In this document: positions 1 through 8,509 of the stretch, piece by piece
How the letters are laid out: the number at the start of each line of letters is the position of its first letter
How positions within the stretch are numbered: position 1 is the stretch's first letter
DNA from: Chitinispirillaceae bacterium
GTDB lineage: Bacteria; Fibrobacterota; Chitinivibrionia; Chitinivibrionales; Chitinispirillaceae
DNA length: 57,733 nucleotides
Assembly (NCBI GenBank): GCA_016930275.1
Contig: JAFGHA010000147.1
Coordinates: 1-57,733, forward strand
Reading direction: 5' to 3'
Notes under the pieces: generated by a model
Database searches by the model: none
What the model was told of the DNA's origin: nothing
The model's input: only the letters and a program-made list of their open reading frames with translations
Translations under genes and position numbers: made by a program

Positions 1-87
1 TACAATACCTATCAACAAACAACGAGCGCGGCAGGGGGTACTCCCGGAATGAAAGTTTCAGTTACATATGGTACTCCAGAGTATTGA
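1..87 (+). CDS. C-terminal end of a truncated gene, unknown product
   Basis: Frame 1 is open from the left edge of the window and stops with TGA at 85-87. The 28 residues end in VSVTYGTPEY, a strand-like tail of the kind found at the end of secreted beta-rich proteins. Most of the gene lies outside the window, so its function cannot be judged. Frame 3 is also open to about position 99, so the choice of frame is not certain. Confidence 0.3.
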   Translation, partial: YNTYQQTTSAAGGTPGMKVSVTYGTPEY

Positions 88-142
88 AATAGTAGTGTTG
101 TTGGAATAGATTCATAATACATTTTTCTAAAAGGTTACAAAA

Positions 143-1060
143 ATGAACAAATATATTATTGTTGCCATACTCTGTATACCGGTGTTAGCTTTTTCCCAGA
201 AAATGGCTAAAATGGGCGATTTTCAAAAGCAATCCCAAACCGCAAAAATGGAATGTTATGAGGTTGTTAAACCAAAATCAGCGACGGATTTTATGGATTT
301 CAAAGTAAACGCGCTTATTAAAAGAGGCTTTCAACCGAAAACCAGTGAAAAGTTTGCAACAGATGATGAAATATGTGTGAAGGAAACCGATAAACGTTTT
401 GCCTATTATAAAAACGGGTACTTCAGGTATGTGAACACTGCAGTTGAATTATTTACCGAAGGTAATCAGGTTGATACTGCCAAAATGAAAAAAATAGCAA
501 TCGAGATACAGAAACAATTTATACCTCAAAATAAACAATATAAATTGGTGAGTAAAAATGAAATGTTTGTTATGAAACCTCCCAGTTTAATCAATAGTCT
601 TGCGTATGTGTCGTACCGTTTTGTCCGTGTTTTAAAAAACCGTCTTGTTCTTGGACTTACCGATGAGATTGAAATTACACTAGGTGCGGATGGTGAATTG
701 AGTGAATTCATATCTTATGAACCCGAGTACGAACCGGTTGTCTCCAACACACGGGCAGTGGTTAAACCTGCAGCGTATGAAAAGATTTTAAGAAAGAAAG
801 TAAAAAAGCCGAAATTCAATGTGTACGGTGACGTGACGCTACCAGGTTTTGAAGAAATGGATGTTGACGGAGTAACTGATGCATATTATCCTCTTACCGA
901 TGGAGGTAAAAAAATTTTAGTACCCCATGTTGCCGTAATCATGAGCTTCATCGATAAGGATGAAAAGATATCACAGGAAGCTTTTCTGTCATTGCGCGCA
1001 GAGGATTGGGATAATATGGATGAGGCAGATATAGAAGTTTTTAATGAATCCAGAAAGTAA
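143..1060 (+). CDS. Secreted hypothetical protein
   Basis: The 305-residue protein begins with a short signal peptide (hydrophobic residues 4-17, probable cleavage near FSQK), so it is probably periplasmic or outer-surface. The body mixes helices and strands with no motif I recognise. The stretch EIEITLGADGELSEF near residue 178 resembles the EIRLTIDSASGELSGY stretch in the lipoprotein at 20865-21710, which hints at a shared PepSY-like or lineage-specific domain. The start is the ATG at 143, behind a weak purine-rich site (AAAAGG). The gene stands alone, with no terminator seen after it. Function is unknown. Confidence 0.75.
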   Translation: MNKYIIVAILCIPVLAFSQKMAKMGDFQKQSQTAKMECYEVVKPKSATDFMDFKVNALIKRGFQPKTSEKFATDDEICVKETDKRFAYYKNGYFRYVNTAVELFTEGNQVDTAKMKKIAIEIQKQFIPQNKQYKLVSKNEMFVMKPPSLINSLAYVSYRFVRVLKNRLVLGLTDEIEITLGADGELSEFISYEPEYEPVVSNTRAVVKPAAYEKILRKKVKKPKFNVYGDVTLPGFEEMDVDGVTDAYYPLTDGGKKILVPHVAVIMSFIDKDEKISQEAFLSLRAEDWDNMDEADIEVFNESRK

Positions 1061-1344
1061 ATGGACTTATTCAGAATTGAGTATGCCCGAGTTGTTACTT
1101 GCGTGGTTTGAACATCAAGTGTCCCGTGTGTTAAAACTGTTAATTTCATGCCCTTTGGGTTGAGTCGGGTATTCATTTTTAAAAGTGGCCATGAAAAAGC
1201 AGAGCGGGGGGCTACTACGATTCGTTTTATGGCCCTGCCATTCCAGGAATGAAAGTTGTATGCTCACATATAATTTTGCCCAAAACTGATTAGTTTGAGG
1301 GAGCACCCGTGCTCTCTGTTTCCTTTTTCAACATGGGAACATAG

Positions 1345-3471
1345 ATGAAACGTGTTATTATGCTCCAGGTACTGCTGTTGATCGTTATCAATTCATCCTT
1401 TTCACAGGGTACCAAATTCGACTTCTCACTCATCAACCCGCACATCACTTCAACCAACCTTCTGGCTGCGTGGTTTTTTGATGCGGCAACGGGTTATATT
1501 GCTGGAGGCGCAGGTGCCGTTCTATTCACCAATGATTCCGGCAGAACTTGGCGGGAATGTGACACTCCGAAACGGATCTGGATTAGTTCGCTTTACTTTA
1601 ATGATATTCAAGATGGCTGGGCGGCGGGAGGCGCAAATTACCAACTTTATCTCATCAGTACCACTGACGGTGGCCAAACCTGGAGAGAACACGCCATTCC
1701 GGAGCTGGATGGAAAAATTATCAGTAAAATTAATTTCCGGAATTCTATGGACGGATGGATTAGCGGAGGTTCGGCGGAAAATGGGTTCGTGTACCGGACA
1801 ACGGATGGCGGCAGCACATGGCTGGACCGGTCGCCGAAGGATCTTCAGGTTCCGTATCACGTTATCGAGGATATCATTTTTCCCGATTCGAACACGGTAG
1901 TTATATGCGGCTACCGTGGCTATGTGGCACGCAGTATCGACAATGGTGTTAACTGGCAACGGATTGAATGGAAGAGTATTGCCCCGGATTCACTGATCTT
2001 TGGACCATTGGAACAATTCCAGAAGGTGGGCGGCAGCACCATTTTCTGCAAGGGTAAGGAAGACATTCTAAGAAGTGATGACGGTGGTGTTACCTGGAAG
2101 GATGTTTTCTTTATAGGGATGCATGGAGGCATGCAACTCGGAGGATTCTATTTCCATTCGGCCGATGCCGGATTTGCTATTGGAGGGTATGGAGCAGGAG
2201 CCATGAGGTTTATGACAACCGATGGGGGCGGCACTTGGAGTGCAACAAATGATACTGTCGGGGAAGTGACCGGTTCAATACTCTTTCCCGGTAATGGTGA
2301 CCAGGGGTATATAATTGGACGGCGAGCGGAAGTATATCGTATTACACCAATGGGTGAGAACAAGGTGCAACTGAACACCGGTTATAATCTGAGTTCAGTT
2401 CCAACGGTGGATTTTTACGATGGAAACAACGGATGTATCGGAGGTGTAAAACCGATTGGTTTGAGAACTACTGCTGATGGCGGAAAGACATGGCGTGTTG
2501 TTGATAGCAGTACCGATTATACCGGAGCAATCCGGAACGGTACCGACCATGTTGCCCTGCGTAATGGTATGGTATCAACCGACGGTGGCGTAACCTGGCA
2601 GCAGGCGCTCGACGGGTTGGGAGGGGAGCGCACTTTGTATCGAACCGTAAAAAATGATGCGGTATATTTCACTCAAATAAATCAAGGGGGATTAGGAAGC
2701 CGACTGTTTGTCACCAAAGACTGGTTTGCCACATCAACGGAGTGTCAATTTCCCCCAGCAGCGGGGAATTTCTTTTTTTTGAGTGCCGATACCGGATGGT
2801 CTGCGTCGCAACAAACATTATATCTGACTTGCGACGGCGCCCGCACCTGGACAGAAGTCGGGGCGATGGATGGTGTCATCGGGGCTAACTGCATTCTCTT
2901 TATTGACAATATCCATGGTTGGGTTGGCGGTGTTAGCCCTGCCAACGGTAAACCCACCACCATTCTTCGCACGAGTGACGGCGGAGCGACATGGACACCT
3001 CAGGAAGAAATGACGTACCTTCCCGATTCTCTTTATCCTCCACTTACCCCCAGAAAAGGGAGGCTACCGACTCAGATTTGTGCCAAAAACCTTGATGAGG
3101 CATGGTTTATCGATGGATTCTTCTGCATTTTCTACACGAATGATGGCGGTAAAAAATGGCAGCAGGTTGGACTCCCTCCAAAATGTGGGGATGCCTATGT
3201 TGAAGGAAATATTGCCTTGGCAGGTGATGGAACCCTGTTTTGCACCGGGACTAACGGAATGCTTCTGCAAATCAATACAACCAGCGGTGACGGTGTTACA
3301 TCAAGGCTAAGGAATACATGCAGAAGCAAAAAAAGAAGCGGTACTCTTCTGCTGCCGTTTTCTCCACAAGGTAAACAGACTTCTCCTCTTTATGAACTCA
3401 ACGGTGTACGTATAACACCGGAAAATAAGGGACGCAACAAGAGAATCTGCAAGCCTGTGGTAGTGAAGTAA
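1345..3471 (+). CDS. Secreted YCF48/BNR-type beta-propeller protein
   Basis: This is a 708-residue protein with a signal peptide at residues 1-20. About eleven copies of the BNR/YCF48 blade motif (consensus S/T-x-D-G-G-x-T-W) run from near residue 60 to residue 600, for example TTDGGQTW, TTDGGSTW, TADGGKTW, STDGGVTW and TSDGGATW. Such repeats build the multi-bladed propellers of sortilin-like and photosystem-assembly-like proteins; in environmental bacteria they are common surface proteins of unknown ligand. The basic tail (residues 645-708) lacks blades and may be a sorting region. The start is the ATG at 1345. It has no obvious operon partner. The fold is clear; the substrate or partner is not known. 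Confidence 0.85.
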   Translation: MKRVIMLQVLLLIVINSSFSQGTKFDFSLINPHITSTNLLAAWFFDAATGYIAGGAGAVLFTNDSGRTWRECDTPKRIWISSLYFNDIQDGWAAGGANYQLYLISTTDGGQTWREHAIPELDGKIISKINFRNSMDGWISGGSAENGFVYRTTDGGSTWLDRSPKDLQVPYHVIEDIIFPDSNTVVICGYRGYVARSIDNGVNWQRIEWKSIAPDSLIFGPLEQFQKVGGSTIFCKGKEDILRSDDGGVTWKDVFFIGMHGGMQLGGFYFHSADAGFAIGGYGAGAMRFMTTDGGGTWSATNDTVGEVTGSILFPGNGDQGYIIGRRAEVYRITPMGENKVQLNTGYNLSSVPTVDFYDGNNGCIGGVKPIGLRTTADGGKTWRVVDSSTDYTGAIRNGTDHVALRNGMVSTDGGVTWQQALDGLGGERTLYRTVKNDAVYFTQINQGGLGSRLFVTKDWFATSTECQFPPAAGNFFFLSADTGWSASQQTLYLTCDGARTWTEVGAMDGVIGANCILFIDNIHGWVGGVSPANGKPTTILRTSDGGATWTPQEEMTYLPDSLYPPLTPRKGRLPTQICAKNLDEAWFIDGFFCIFYTNDGGKKWQQVGLPPKCGDAYVEGNIALAGDGTLFCTGTNGMLLQINTTSGDGVTSRLRNTCRSKKRSGTLLLPFSPQGKQTSPLYELNGVRITPENKGRNKRICKPVVVK

Positions 3472-3862
3472 TCCATATATACATGAGTGATTTTCCGCAT
3501 AAAAGAGTTTTACCGCCGAGCCGCTTCACGCACCAATGTGGATGACAGATGCTGTCGAAGGTACCGCATCTCACTCGATCGAAGAGAACCACCGGTAGGT
3601 CAACCCTTTCCAGTCCCGTTTTAGAGGGCAACTTTTTTACCTCAACGCGAGTTCAGCCCGGGACCGAAATGCGTTTCGTGGATGTTTCTATTAGAGTGCG
3701 ATATCAACAGGTATCAACGGATTCTTCATTCATTTTCATCTGATGAGGTGAAATTGGCTATGTTATTATAGGGAGATACTTTTAACGGATGTATTTTGGT
3801 ACCTTATAATATTACAAATCATGAATCAGGCGGAATAATGTTTCTGAAAAGGGGGGAACACG
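3472..3862. other. Intergenic region holding a gene remnant
   Basis: This 391-base gap has no intact gene. Its left half holds the minus-strand remnant at 3571-3622. The rest is AT-rich and probably carries the promoter of the downstream glycosidase gene, but no clear -35/-10 pair stands out. Confidence 0.6.
3571..3622 (-). pseudogene. C-terminal remnant related to the 5777-6277 protein
   Basis: Read on the minus strand, this stretch encodes KRDWKGLTYRWFSSIE followed by TGA. The intact gene at 5777-6277 ends KRDRKWLTYRWFSSIE and a stop. The DNA is also alike (3574-3621 against 5780-5827), but similarity ends just upstream and no full reading frame continues. It is therefore a broken paralogue, or a duplicated 3' end, on the far side of the glycosidase gene. 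Confidence 0.7.
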
Positions 3863-5713
3863 ATGAAAAACAGCGTTCAAAAGACCTGTATCAGTTTATT
3901 GATTGCAGGAGCTTTTTTATATCAGGTACCATCGTCTAGCGCCACCTACAATCTGGTTGTCGACGGCAGCAAAAAACAGGGACACCTTCCTCATTTCTGG
4001 AGTGAGTGTGTCGGAACCGGGACCATGATCTATTGTCTGAAGCCGGAATGGCAGGTTGCGGCAAAAATCGGTGCGGAAGAAGCCGGATTCAAACGGGTAC
4101 GCGGTCATGGAATACTTATCGGATGGAACGGAACCGATAACACTGGAATAATGACGTTAAACGGAGGTGCCGCAACCTATAACTGGACCAACCTTGATAA
4201 AGTTGTCGATTACCTGCTTAGTATCAATCTTCAGCCCAGTATCGAGCTGAGTTTTATGCCCAAAGCGCTTCAGTCCAACGGTGTGACCAGCAAACCGAAT
4301 GACTGGAACGCCTGGCGTGATCTGATCCAGGAAATGGTATTGCACTGTATTGATCGCTGGGGCGAGGAAGAGGTATTGTCGTGGTACTGGGAAGTCTGGA
4401 ACGAGTACGATTACAGCGGATTCTGGAATGGAACGGAACAGGACTATTACATGCTCTACCAGAAGGCTGCCGAGGGGGCGAAAAGTGCAAATTCGAAAAT
4501 TATTATCGGCGGACCGGTTACCACCGGTCCTCATAATTTGCAGAAATTCGTGGATTATTGCAAAACAAACAATGTTCCCTATGATCTGCTGGCCAACCAT
4601 TACTACGGGGAGGCTCCGGGAACGTCGACCGATCCGGTTCGTATTCGAGACGAAAACCGGACCCGTTCGGATGTGATCCGTTTGAGTGGAAAGAAGGTGT
4701 ATTCCCTCAATACGGAATTCAATTCGACCTATACCGGGCAGGGGGGCAATACCGATCCAAATGTCATCAGTATGGATTCTCACAAGAATGCACCGTTTGT
4801 GGTAAAGTGCGTCAAACTCATCATCGATGATTTTTTAACCGGGCAGTATACTTTCCCCGACATGCTCTCATACTGGGCGATTTCCGACGTTTTTGATGAG
4901 TCGGGCACGAACAAAGGTTCCTGGGTCGAGATGAACAACTACCGTCCGTTCGGAGCGGTGTTCGGGCTGATCAATTATCAGGGGATCAGGAAGGCTACCT
5001 TTAACGCATTCAAGATGCTGCATATGATGGGTGATACCCTTCTTTCGGTAACCGGGGGAAGCAACGATACCGACGGCGCCGACGCATTCGCGACGGTAAA
5101 TGCCGATACTTCGAAGGTCGCGGTGATTGTCTATAATTTCTATAAAGATCTAAACGGAACCGGCGGTGAAAACAGTGTCAATCTGACAGTACAGAATCTT
5201 CCGTTTCCTCATGGAAATGTGAAAGTCGCCCGCTATCTTGTCGATGAAACTCACAGCAATGCCTACGGCGTCTGGCTCGAAAAGGGCAAGCCGCAGGCTA
5301 ACGGCAACGGGTGGGACGCGGTGGTGAATGCGCAGCAGCTTTACGAAATCGATGCTGAACCGGCGGAGTTCGAGTACGATGGCACGGCGTTCACCACCTC
5401 GATGACGCTCGGAAGATACGCGGTCTACCTGCTGGTCTTAGAAAAGGACCTCTCGAGTGCGGCAGTGAATCCGGAGATCAGACGTACCGGAGACGATGTT
5501 ATTGAGCGTAAAGGGAACCTCATTACGCTGCGGAACCTGCCGGATAACCGGCAGGTTTCCCTGGTGGTGTACGATGCCCGCGGCAGAGTACTCAGCCGGT
5601 ATGAACAGGCACCGCATACCATCGATCTGTCGCGGAATAACTCTCCGGGACTCTATTTGATCGGTATCGAGACTGCGGGGATCAACATCGTGAAGAAATG
5701 TCATGTATGGTAA
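3863..5713 (+). CDS. Secreted GH39-like glycoside hydrolase (beta-xylosidase type)
   Basis: The 616-residue protein has a signal peptide (residues 1-27) and a clan GH-A barrel. WEVWNEYD places the acid/base at Glu181, and SLNTEFNS places the nucleophile at Glu285; both are at the spacing expected for retaining GH39/GH5-like enzymes, so the catalytic pair looks intact. Residues 380-520 resemble the beta-sandwich that follows GH39 barrels. The last 80 residues (VVYDARGRVLSRY...SPGLYLIGI...) look like a sorting-type tail common in Fibrobacterota and Bacteroidota exoenzymes. It probably acts outside the cell on xylan-like or related glycans. The ATG at 3863 follows GGGGGAAC. GH39 is the best family guess; the exact substrate is open. 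Confidence 0.8.
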   Translation: MKNSVQKTCISLLIAGAFLYQVPSSSATYNLVVDGSKKQGHLPHFWSECVGTGTMIYCLKPEWQVAAKIGAEEAGFKRVRGHGILIGWNGTDNTGIMTLNGGAATYNWTNLDKVVDYLLSINLQPSIELSFMPKALQSNGVTSKPNDWNAWRDLIQEMVLHCIDRWGEEEVLSWYWEVWNEYDYSGFWNGTEQDYYMLYQKAAEGAKSANSKIIIGGPVTTGPHNLQKFVDYCKTNNVPYDLLANHYYGEAPGTSTDPVRIRDENRTRSDVIRLSGKKVYSLNTEFNSTYTGQGGNTDPNVISMDSHKNAPFVVKCVKLIIDDFLTGQYTFPDMLSYWAISDVFDESGTNKGSWVEMNNYRPFGAVFGLINYQGIRKATFNAFKMLHMMGDTLLSVTGGSNDTDGADAFATVNADTSKVAVIVYNFYKDLNGTGGENSVNLTVQNLPFPHGNVKVARYLVDETHSNAYGVWLEKGKPQANGNGWDAVVNAQQLYEIDAEPAEFEYDGTAFTTSMTLGRYAVYLLVLEKDLSSAAVNPEIRRTGDDVIERKGNLITLRNLPDNRQVSLVVYDARGRVLSRYEQAPHTIDLSRNNSPGLYLIGIETAGINIVKKCHVW

Positions 5714-5721
5714 TACCATCG

Positions 5722-5741
5722 GCGGCAGTTGTTCCTGCCGC
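5722..5741 (+). terminator. Hairpin after the GH39-like gene
   Basis: The inverted repeat GCGGCAG/CTGCCGC has a six-base loop and lies just after the stop codon. No U-run follows, so it may be a weak terminator or an mRNA 3' stabiliser rather than a full intrinsic terminator. Confidence 0.4.
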
Positions 5742-5776
5742 TGTAAACTTTGACTGCGGTATCCGTTGTCGTTTTT

Positions 5777-6277
5777 TTACTCGATCGATGAAAACCACCG
5801 GTAGGTCAACCATTTTCTATCCCGCTTGACCGTGAAATCGATACGGTAATCATTAATCATTTCGCCGATATGATCGAATGTTTTTTTTACCGCTATTTTA
5901 TTATCGGTATAGAAAATGTAGTCAACCCGGTTGTCGGTTTCCACTTTCAGGCCGAAGAGTGCGATTCCGGATGTGGCCAGCCGGTAGGTGAGAAATTTCT
6001 CGATTTTTTCCAGTGTTTTCACTTCCATTGAATCGGGAAGTCCGCTTGGAAGAGGATGTCGCAGCTGTACGCTCGCTGCAGCCTGCCAGGTAAGGGGGTT
6101 GTGGTTCGCGATGCTGTCGAGCCCGCGGTTGATACGTACCAGCACCGGTTTATCGGCGTACCTGCCGCCGCGGACTTCCCACTGTTCGGAAAACTCGGGA
6201 AGCGGCCGGATATCGGGAGCGGAGGTAGTGCAGAAGCAGTAAAGCAGCACCAGAAAGGATGCCGTCGGTTTCATCAT
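5777..6277 (-). CDS. Exported hypothetical protein
   Basis: The 166-residue protein has an N-terminal hydrophobic segment (residues 5-19) rich in Cys. The LLYC/YCFC context is a poor lipobox, so simple secretion or a lipid anchor are both possible. The mature part is mixed alpha/beta, with VRINRGLDSIANHNPLTW near the start and a WLTYRWFSSIE end. No known family was recognised. A fragment of a close relative survives at 3571-3622, so this belongs to a small paralogous set. It converges on the GH39-like gene. Confidence 0.65.
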   Translation of the reverse strand: MMKPTASFLVLLYCFCTTSAPDIRPLPEFSEQWEVRGGRYADKPVLVRINRGLDSIANHNPLTWQAAASVQLRHPLPSGLPDSMEVKTLEKIEKFLTYRLATSGIALFGLKVETDNRVDYIFYTDNKIAVKKTFDHIGEMINDYRIDFTVKRDRKWLTYRWFSSIE

Positions 6278-6367
6278 CGGCAGTCACCTGTTTACACATC
6301 GAAATTTTGCATACATCCATACCCTGTAGTGAATCATCTTTAAAATATCGGATTGTCACCCAGTAGT

Positions 6368-6397
6368 AAATAAAAAAGGAAACCGTTTCCGGTTTCC
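6368..6397 (-). terminator. Intrinsic terminator of the HEAT-repeat gene
   Basis: GGAAACCG and CGGTTTCC pair around a TTTC loop (6378-6397). On the minus strand the stem is followed by TTTTTTATTTA, a good U-tract. It lies 33 bases past the stop of the gene at 6430-7095. Confidence 0.75.
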
Positions 6398-6429
6398 GAA
6401 CAAATTTTACCGAGAATAATACTGTCGAC

Positions 6430-7095
6430 TTACTGACCTGAGCAGAAGTAGCTGTATTGTATGCGGGAAATTGACTGGCGGGCTGCGGCCCGGACCCGCT
6501 CGCTCTCGTCATTGAGCATTTCATTGAGTACCGGCAGTGCGCGTTTTGCTTCACATCCGATATTTCCGAGCGTTGAAGCGGCGCGGCAGCGCAGGGAGTC
6601 ATTAGGGTGTTTGCAGGTGTGTACCAGAGCATTGACACCGATCGGACCGAGGTCGATAAAGGTGGACTTTACATAGGAACGGAGCAGAGAATCGGTATCA
6701 CAAAGTGTCTCGGCAAGCGTTAACAGTACTTCCGTCGGAACCGGGTGCATGGTACTGAAGATAGCGGCGGCGGTCCGTCGTACCGAGATATCCGAATCAC
6801 GGAGTCCGTTTTTGATGGTGGTGGAAACGCCTTCCCAATGCGGATCCATTCTTCCGATTGCTTTGATGGCGAATTCACGGATATATGCATCCTCATCCTT
6901 TGATGCCGAAATCAGTGCAGGAAGCATCTCTTTGTCGAGCTGTTTGCTGATGCTGAGTTGAAATACGGCGTTACGCCGTTGTTCAAGGTCACTGCTTTTA
7001 TTGAGCAATGAAATGTTATGACTGGTTGAACTGCATCCGGTAATCAGTATAAATAAACCAATTGCCGCAACACACGTTAGCTGACGAATCATCAT
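6430..7095 (-). CDS. HEAT-repeat lipoprotein
   Basis: The 221-residue product has a type II signal peptide with lipobox LITGC, which puts the lipidated residue at Cys21. The rest is about six HEAT/PBS-lyase-type repeats, recognisable from DEDAYIREFAIKAIGRM, DSDISVRRTAAAIF, NDSLRCRAASTLGNIG and DESERVRAAARQSISRI. HEAT solenoids bind other proteins, so this is probably an envelope scaffold or adaptor. The start is the ATG at 7095, eight bases after AAGGAG. It is a single-gene unit with its own terminator. The partner is unknown. Confidence 0.8.
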   Translation of the reverse strand: MMIRQLTCVAAIGLFILITGCSSTSHNISLLNKSSDLEQRRNAVFQLSISKQLDKEMLPALISASKDEDAYIREFAIKAIGRMDPHWEGVSTTIKNGLRDSDISVRRTAAAIFSTMHPVPTEVLLTLAETLCDTDSLLRSYVKSTFIDLGPIGVNALVHTCKHPNDSLRCRAASTLGNIGCEAKRALPVLNEMLNDESERVRAAARQSISRIQYSYFCSGQ

Positions 7096-7538
7096 GAAAA
7101 TGCTCCTTCCCGGATAATCAGAAAGTGATTCCGTTGGGACAATGTTCCCGGAATGTGGTGACAGGGATGAGTTTTATGTAGATTTTTCGTTGATTTTTTA
7201 GTCATGCGCGTCGTTTAAGCGTTAAAATTACAGATAGGGTTAATTCTTATTAGTGTGTACTGGCCGTTCAAATGATCAATTTAAATTCGACTTGATAAAA
7301 AATTCAGATCGGGTTTAAAGTAAGTATAAACCCAAAAGTAGAAATTGTACAGGGGCAAAAATAAAAAGTGTTGAACTCCTTCTCTACCGTCCACGGTTGT
7401 CGTACGATAATTAACACCATATGTTGTAGGTGGATACAGCCGGGAGTCGATAAAACAGTATTATTCCGGTATCGGATCAGTTGTTCGAGGGCTGTTTTTC
7501 TCAACGGAACTATTTTTCAACCGCAGTCTGATTGCTGC
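7096..7538. other. Intergenic region, no gene seen
   Basis: This AT-rich stretch lies between the HEAT-repeat lipoprotein and the small selenoprotein-like gene, both on the minus strand. It should carry the promoter of the HEAT gene and the end of the redox cluster. I found no convincing gene, terminator or repeat in it. Confidence 0.5.
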
Positions 7539-7709
7539 TCATTCCGGGACGAGTATGTAACCGATAAGGGCTCCGAAAATCATCCCTGACCAGGGACTGG
7601 AGGTCATCGCTCAGCCGATGCCACCGGGAGAAGCGCATTTACCGAGGTAGCCCAGCGCGAACCCGACTGCCGCGCCGATAATACATCCGAGTATTTTTTT
7701 CCAACTCAT
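7539..7709 (-). CDS. Small membrane selenoprotein, DUF6132-like, with in-frame TGA
   Basis: Reading through the in-frame TGA at 7611-7613 gives 56 residues: a glycine-rich helix (residues 6-23), GKCASPGGIG, selenocysteine at 33, AMTSSPW, and a second glycine-rich helix (42-54). From memory, relatives (DUF6132-type small membrane proteins) have a Cys at this site in a G-T-C-P-I-T-S-N-P motif; here the order is G-I-G-U-A-M-T-S-S-P. Reading resumes in the same frame with family-like residues after the TGA. A SECIS-like hairpin follows. The start ATG at 7709 sits eight bases behind AGGAG. It is the last gene of a thioredoxin-FmdB cluster, which fits a thiol or sulfur role. If TGA is a stop, only a 32-residue stub remains. 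Confidence 0.75.
7583..7613 (-). promoter_or_regulatory. Putative bacterial SECIS element
   Basis: Directly after the TGA on the minus strand, TCCC and GGGA pair (with one more G-U pair) around the six-base loop TGGTCA. The loop holds GGTC, the same core as the AGGUCU loop of the E. coli fdhF SECIS as I remember it. The GGT begins 19 bases after the TGA, close to the 18 of fdhF. Below it, CTCC and GGAG could form a lower helix with an asymmetric loop. Confidence 0.65.
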
Positions 7710-7788
7710 TACGGATACTCCTGTTTTCCATTTTTTTGAGGATTATGTAAGTTTTTTTCAAGCCGACCGGCTTTTTACTCTACGATGC

Positions 7789-7983
7789 TCACGAGAATCC
7801 ACTGCCGCCACCGCACGATCCTCCCCCCGTGGATCCACCACTGATTCCACCGAAGAGGGAAATTTTTTTCTCCGTCTCGTCGGATGAGCAGAAGGGACAG
7901 GGAGGGAATGTTGTGGCATGCAATGATACCAATTCCTCGAAATCGTTACCGCACTCTCTGCAGTGATACTCATATAAAGGCAT
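7789..7983 (-). CDS. FmdB-family zinc ribbon protein
   Basis: The 64-residue protein opens MPLYEYHCRECG, the hallmark of the FmdB/CxxC_CxxC_SSSS family. Two knuckles, C8-x2-C11 and C29-x2-C32, should bind one zinc. A Gly/Ser-rich tail with one more Cys follows, as is common in the family. Its role is unclear; some members have been proposed as regulators. The ATG at 7983 is preceded by AGGAG. It lies 23 bases after the thioredoxin gene, so the two are probably co-transcribed. Confidence 0.85.
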   Translation of the reverse strand: MPLYEYHCRECGNDFEELVSLHATTFPPCPFCSSDETEKKISLFGGISGGSTGGGSCGGGSGFS

Positions 7984-8006
7984 TATTTTCTCCTAAACTC
8001 CATATA

Positions 8007-8318
8007 TTAGGATTGCAGTGCATTGAGGTATACCTGCTCCGGTTGTACGCCGACGAATTGTCGTGCCACCTGGCCGCCGTTGAATACGATTACCGTCGGA
8101 ATTCCGGTAATACCGTATTTACTGGCTACCGAAGGGTTTTCATCAACGTTGAGCTTATAGACATGGGCTTTTCCGGTCATTTTTTCCGCGATCTTATCGA
8201 TGATTGGTCCCACCATCCTGCAGGGACCGCACCACGGTGCCCAGAAATCGACCAGTACCGGCAGTTGTGCACTGAGTACATCTTTTTCGAATGCTGCATC
8301 ACTTGTTGCTGTTGCCAT
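8007..8318 (-). CDS. trxA: Thioredoxin
   Basis: This is a full-length 103-residue thioredoxin with DFWAPWCGPCRMV (redox Cys30 and Cys33), the cis-proline loop TGIPTVIVF and the GGQVARQFVG strand. It reduces protein disulfides in the cytoplasm using thioredoxin reductase, which is not in this window. The frame is open further upstream, but the ATG at 8318 is preceded by a near-perfect Shine-Dalgarno sequence (AAAGGAGG, five bases away) and begins at the usual family position. It heads the minus-strand cluster trxA-fmdB-selenoprotein and is divergent from the sigma-54 activator gene. Confidence 0.95.
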   Translation of the reverse strand: MATATSDAAFEKDVLSAQLPVLVDFWAPWCGPCRMVGPIIDKIAEKMTGKAHVYKLNVDENPSVASKYGITGIPTVIVFNGGQVARQFVGVQPEQVYLNALQS

Positions 8319-8429
8319 AGAAACCTCCTTTAGAATTTTTATTTGTAGTAATTGCAATATGTATGCCAACGTTAAAATAGATCGTATTATTGTTTTTGAT
8401 CTTTTTTAAGCAGAGGAGTATATTATACA

Positions 8430-8486
8430 TGCAACACTTTTGCAACAATTCTGCAACAATGTTGCTTTATGGTGTTGCAATGCAAC
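8430..8486. promoter_or_regulatory. TGCAACA operator array before the sigma-54 activator
   Basis: TGCAACA occurs at 8430, 8441 and 8452, exactly 11 bases apart. It then appears inverted as TGTTGC at 8460 and TGTTGCA at 8473, and again as TGCAAC at 8481. The regular spacing puts the copies on about one face of the helix, as expected for cooperative binding. It lies between divergent trxA and the activator gene. The reading frame can be extended through it, but the better start is downstream. Confidence 0.5.
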
Positions 8487-8509
8487 GGCTTTATTCACCC
8501 GGAGTTGGT

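Noticed and set aside
1192..1281. Frame encoding GPAIPGMKVV, similar to TPGMKVSV in the partial gene at the left edge, as a gene remnant.
   Set aside because: The match is only about 15 bases at DNA level and could be chance; no wider similarity was seen.
7761..7779. Terminator-like hairpin AAGCC-GACC-GGCTT with T-run.
   Set aside because: It points to the plus strand, where no gene ends; it does not have a U-tract in the direction of the flanking genes.
7783..7791. TGA at the end of the FmdB gene as a second selenocysteine codon.
   Set aside because: The frame meets TAG two codons later and the Gly/Ser tail already matches a normal end.
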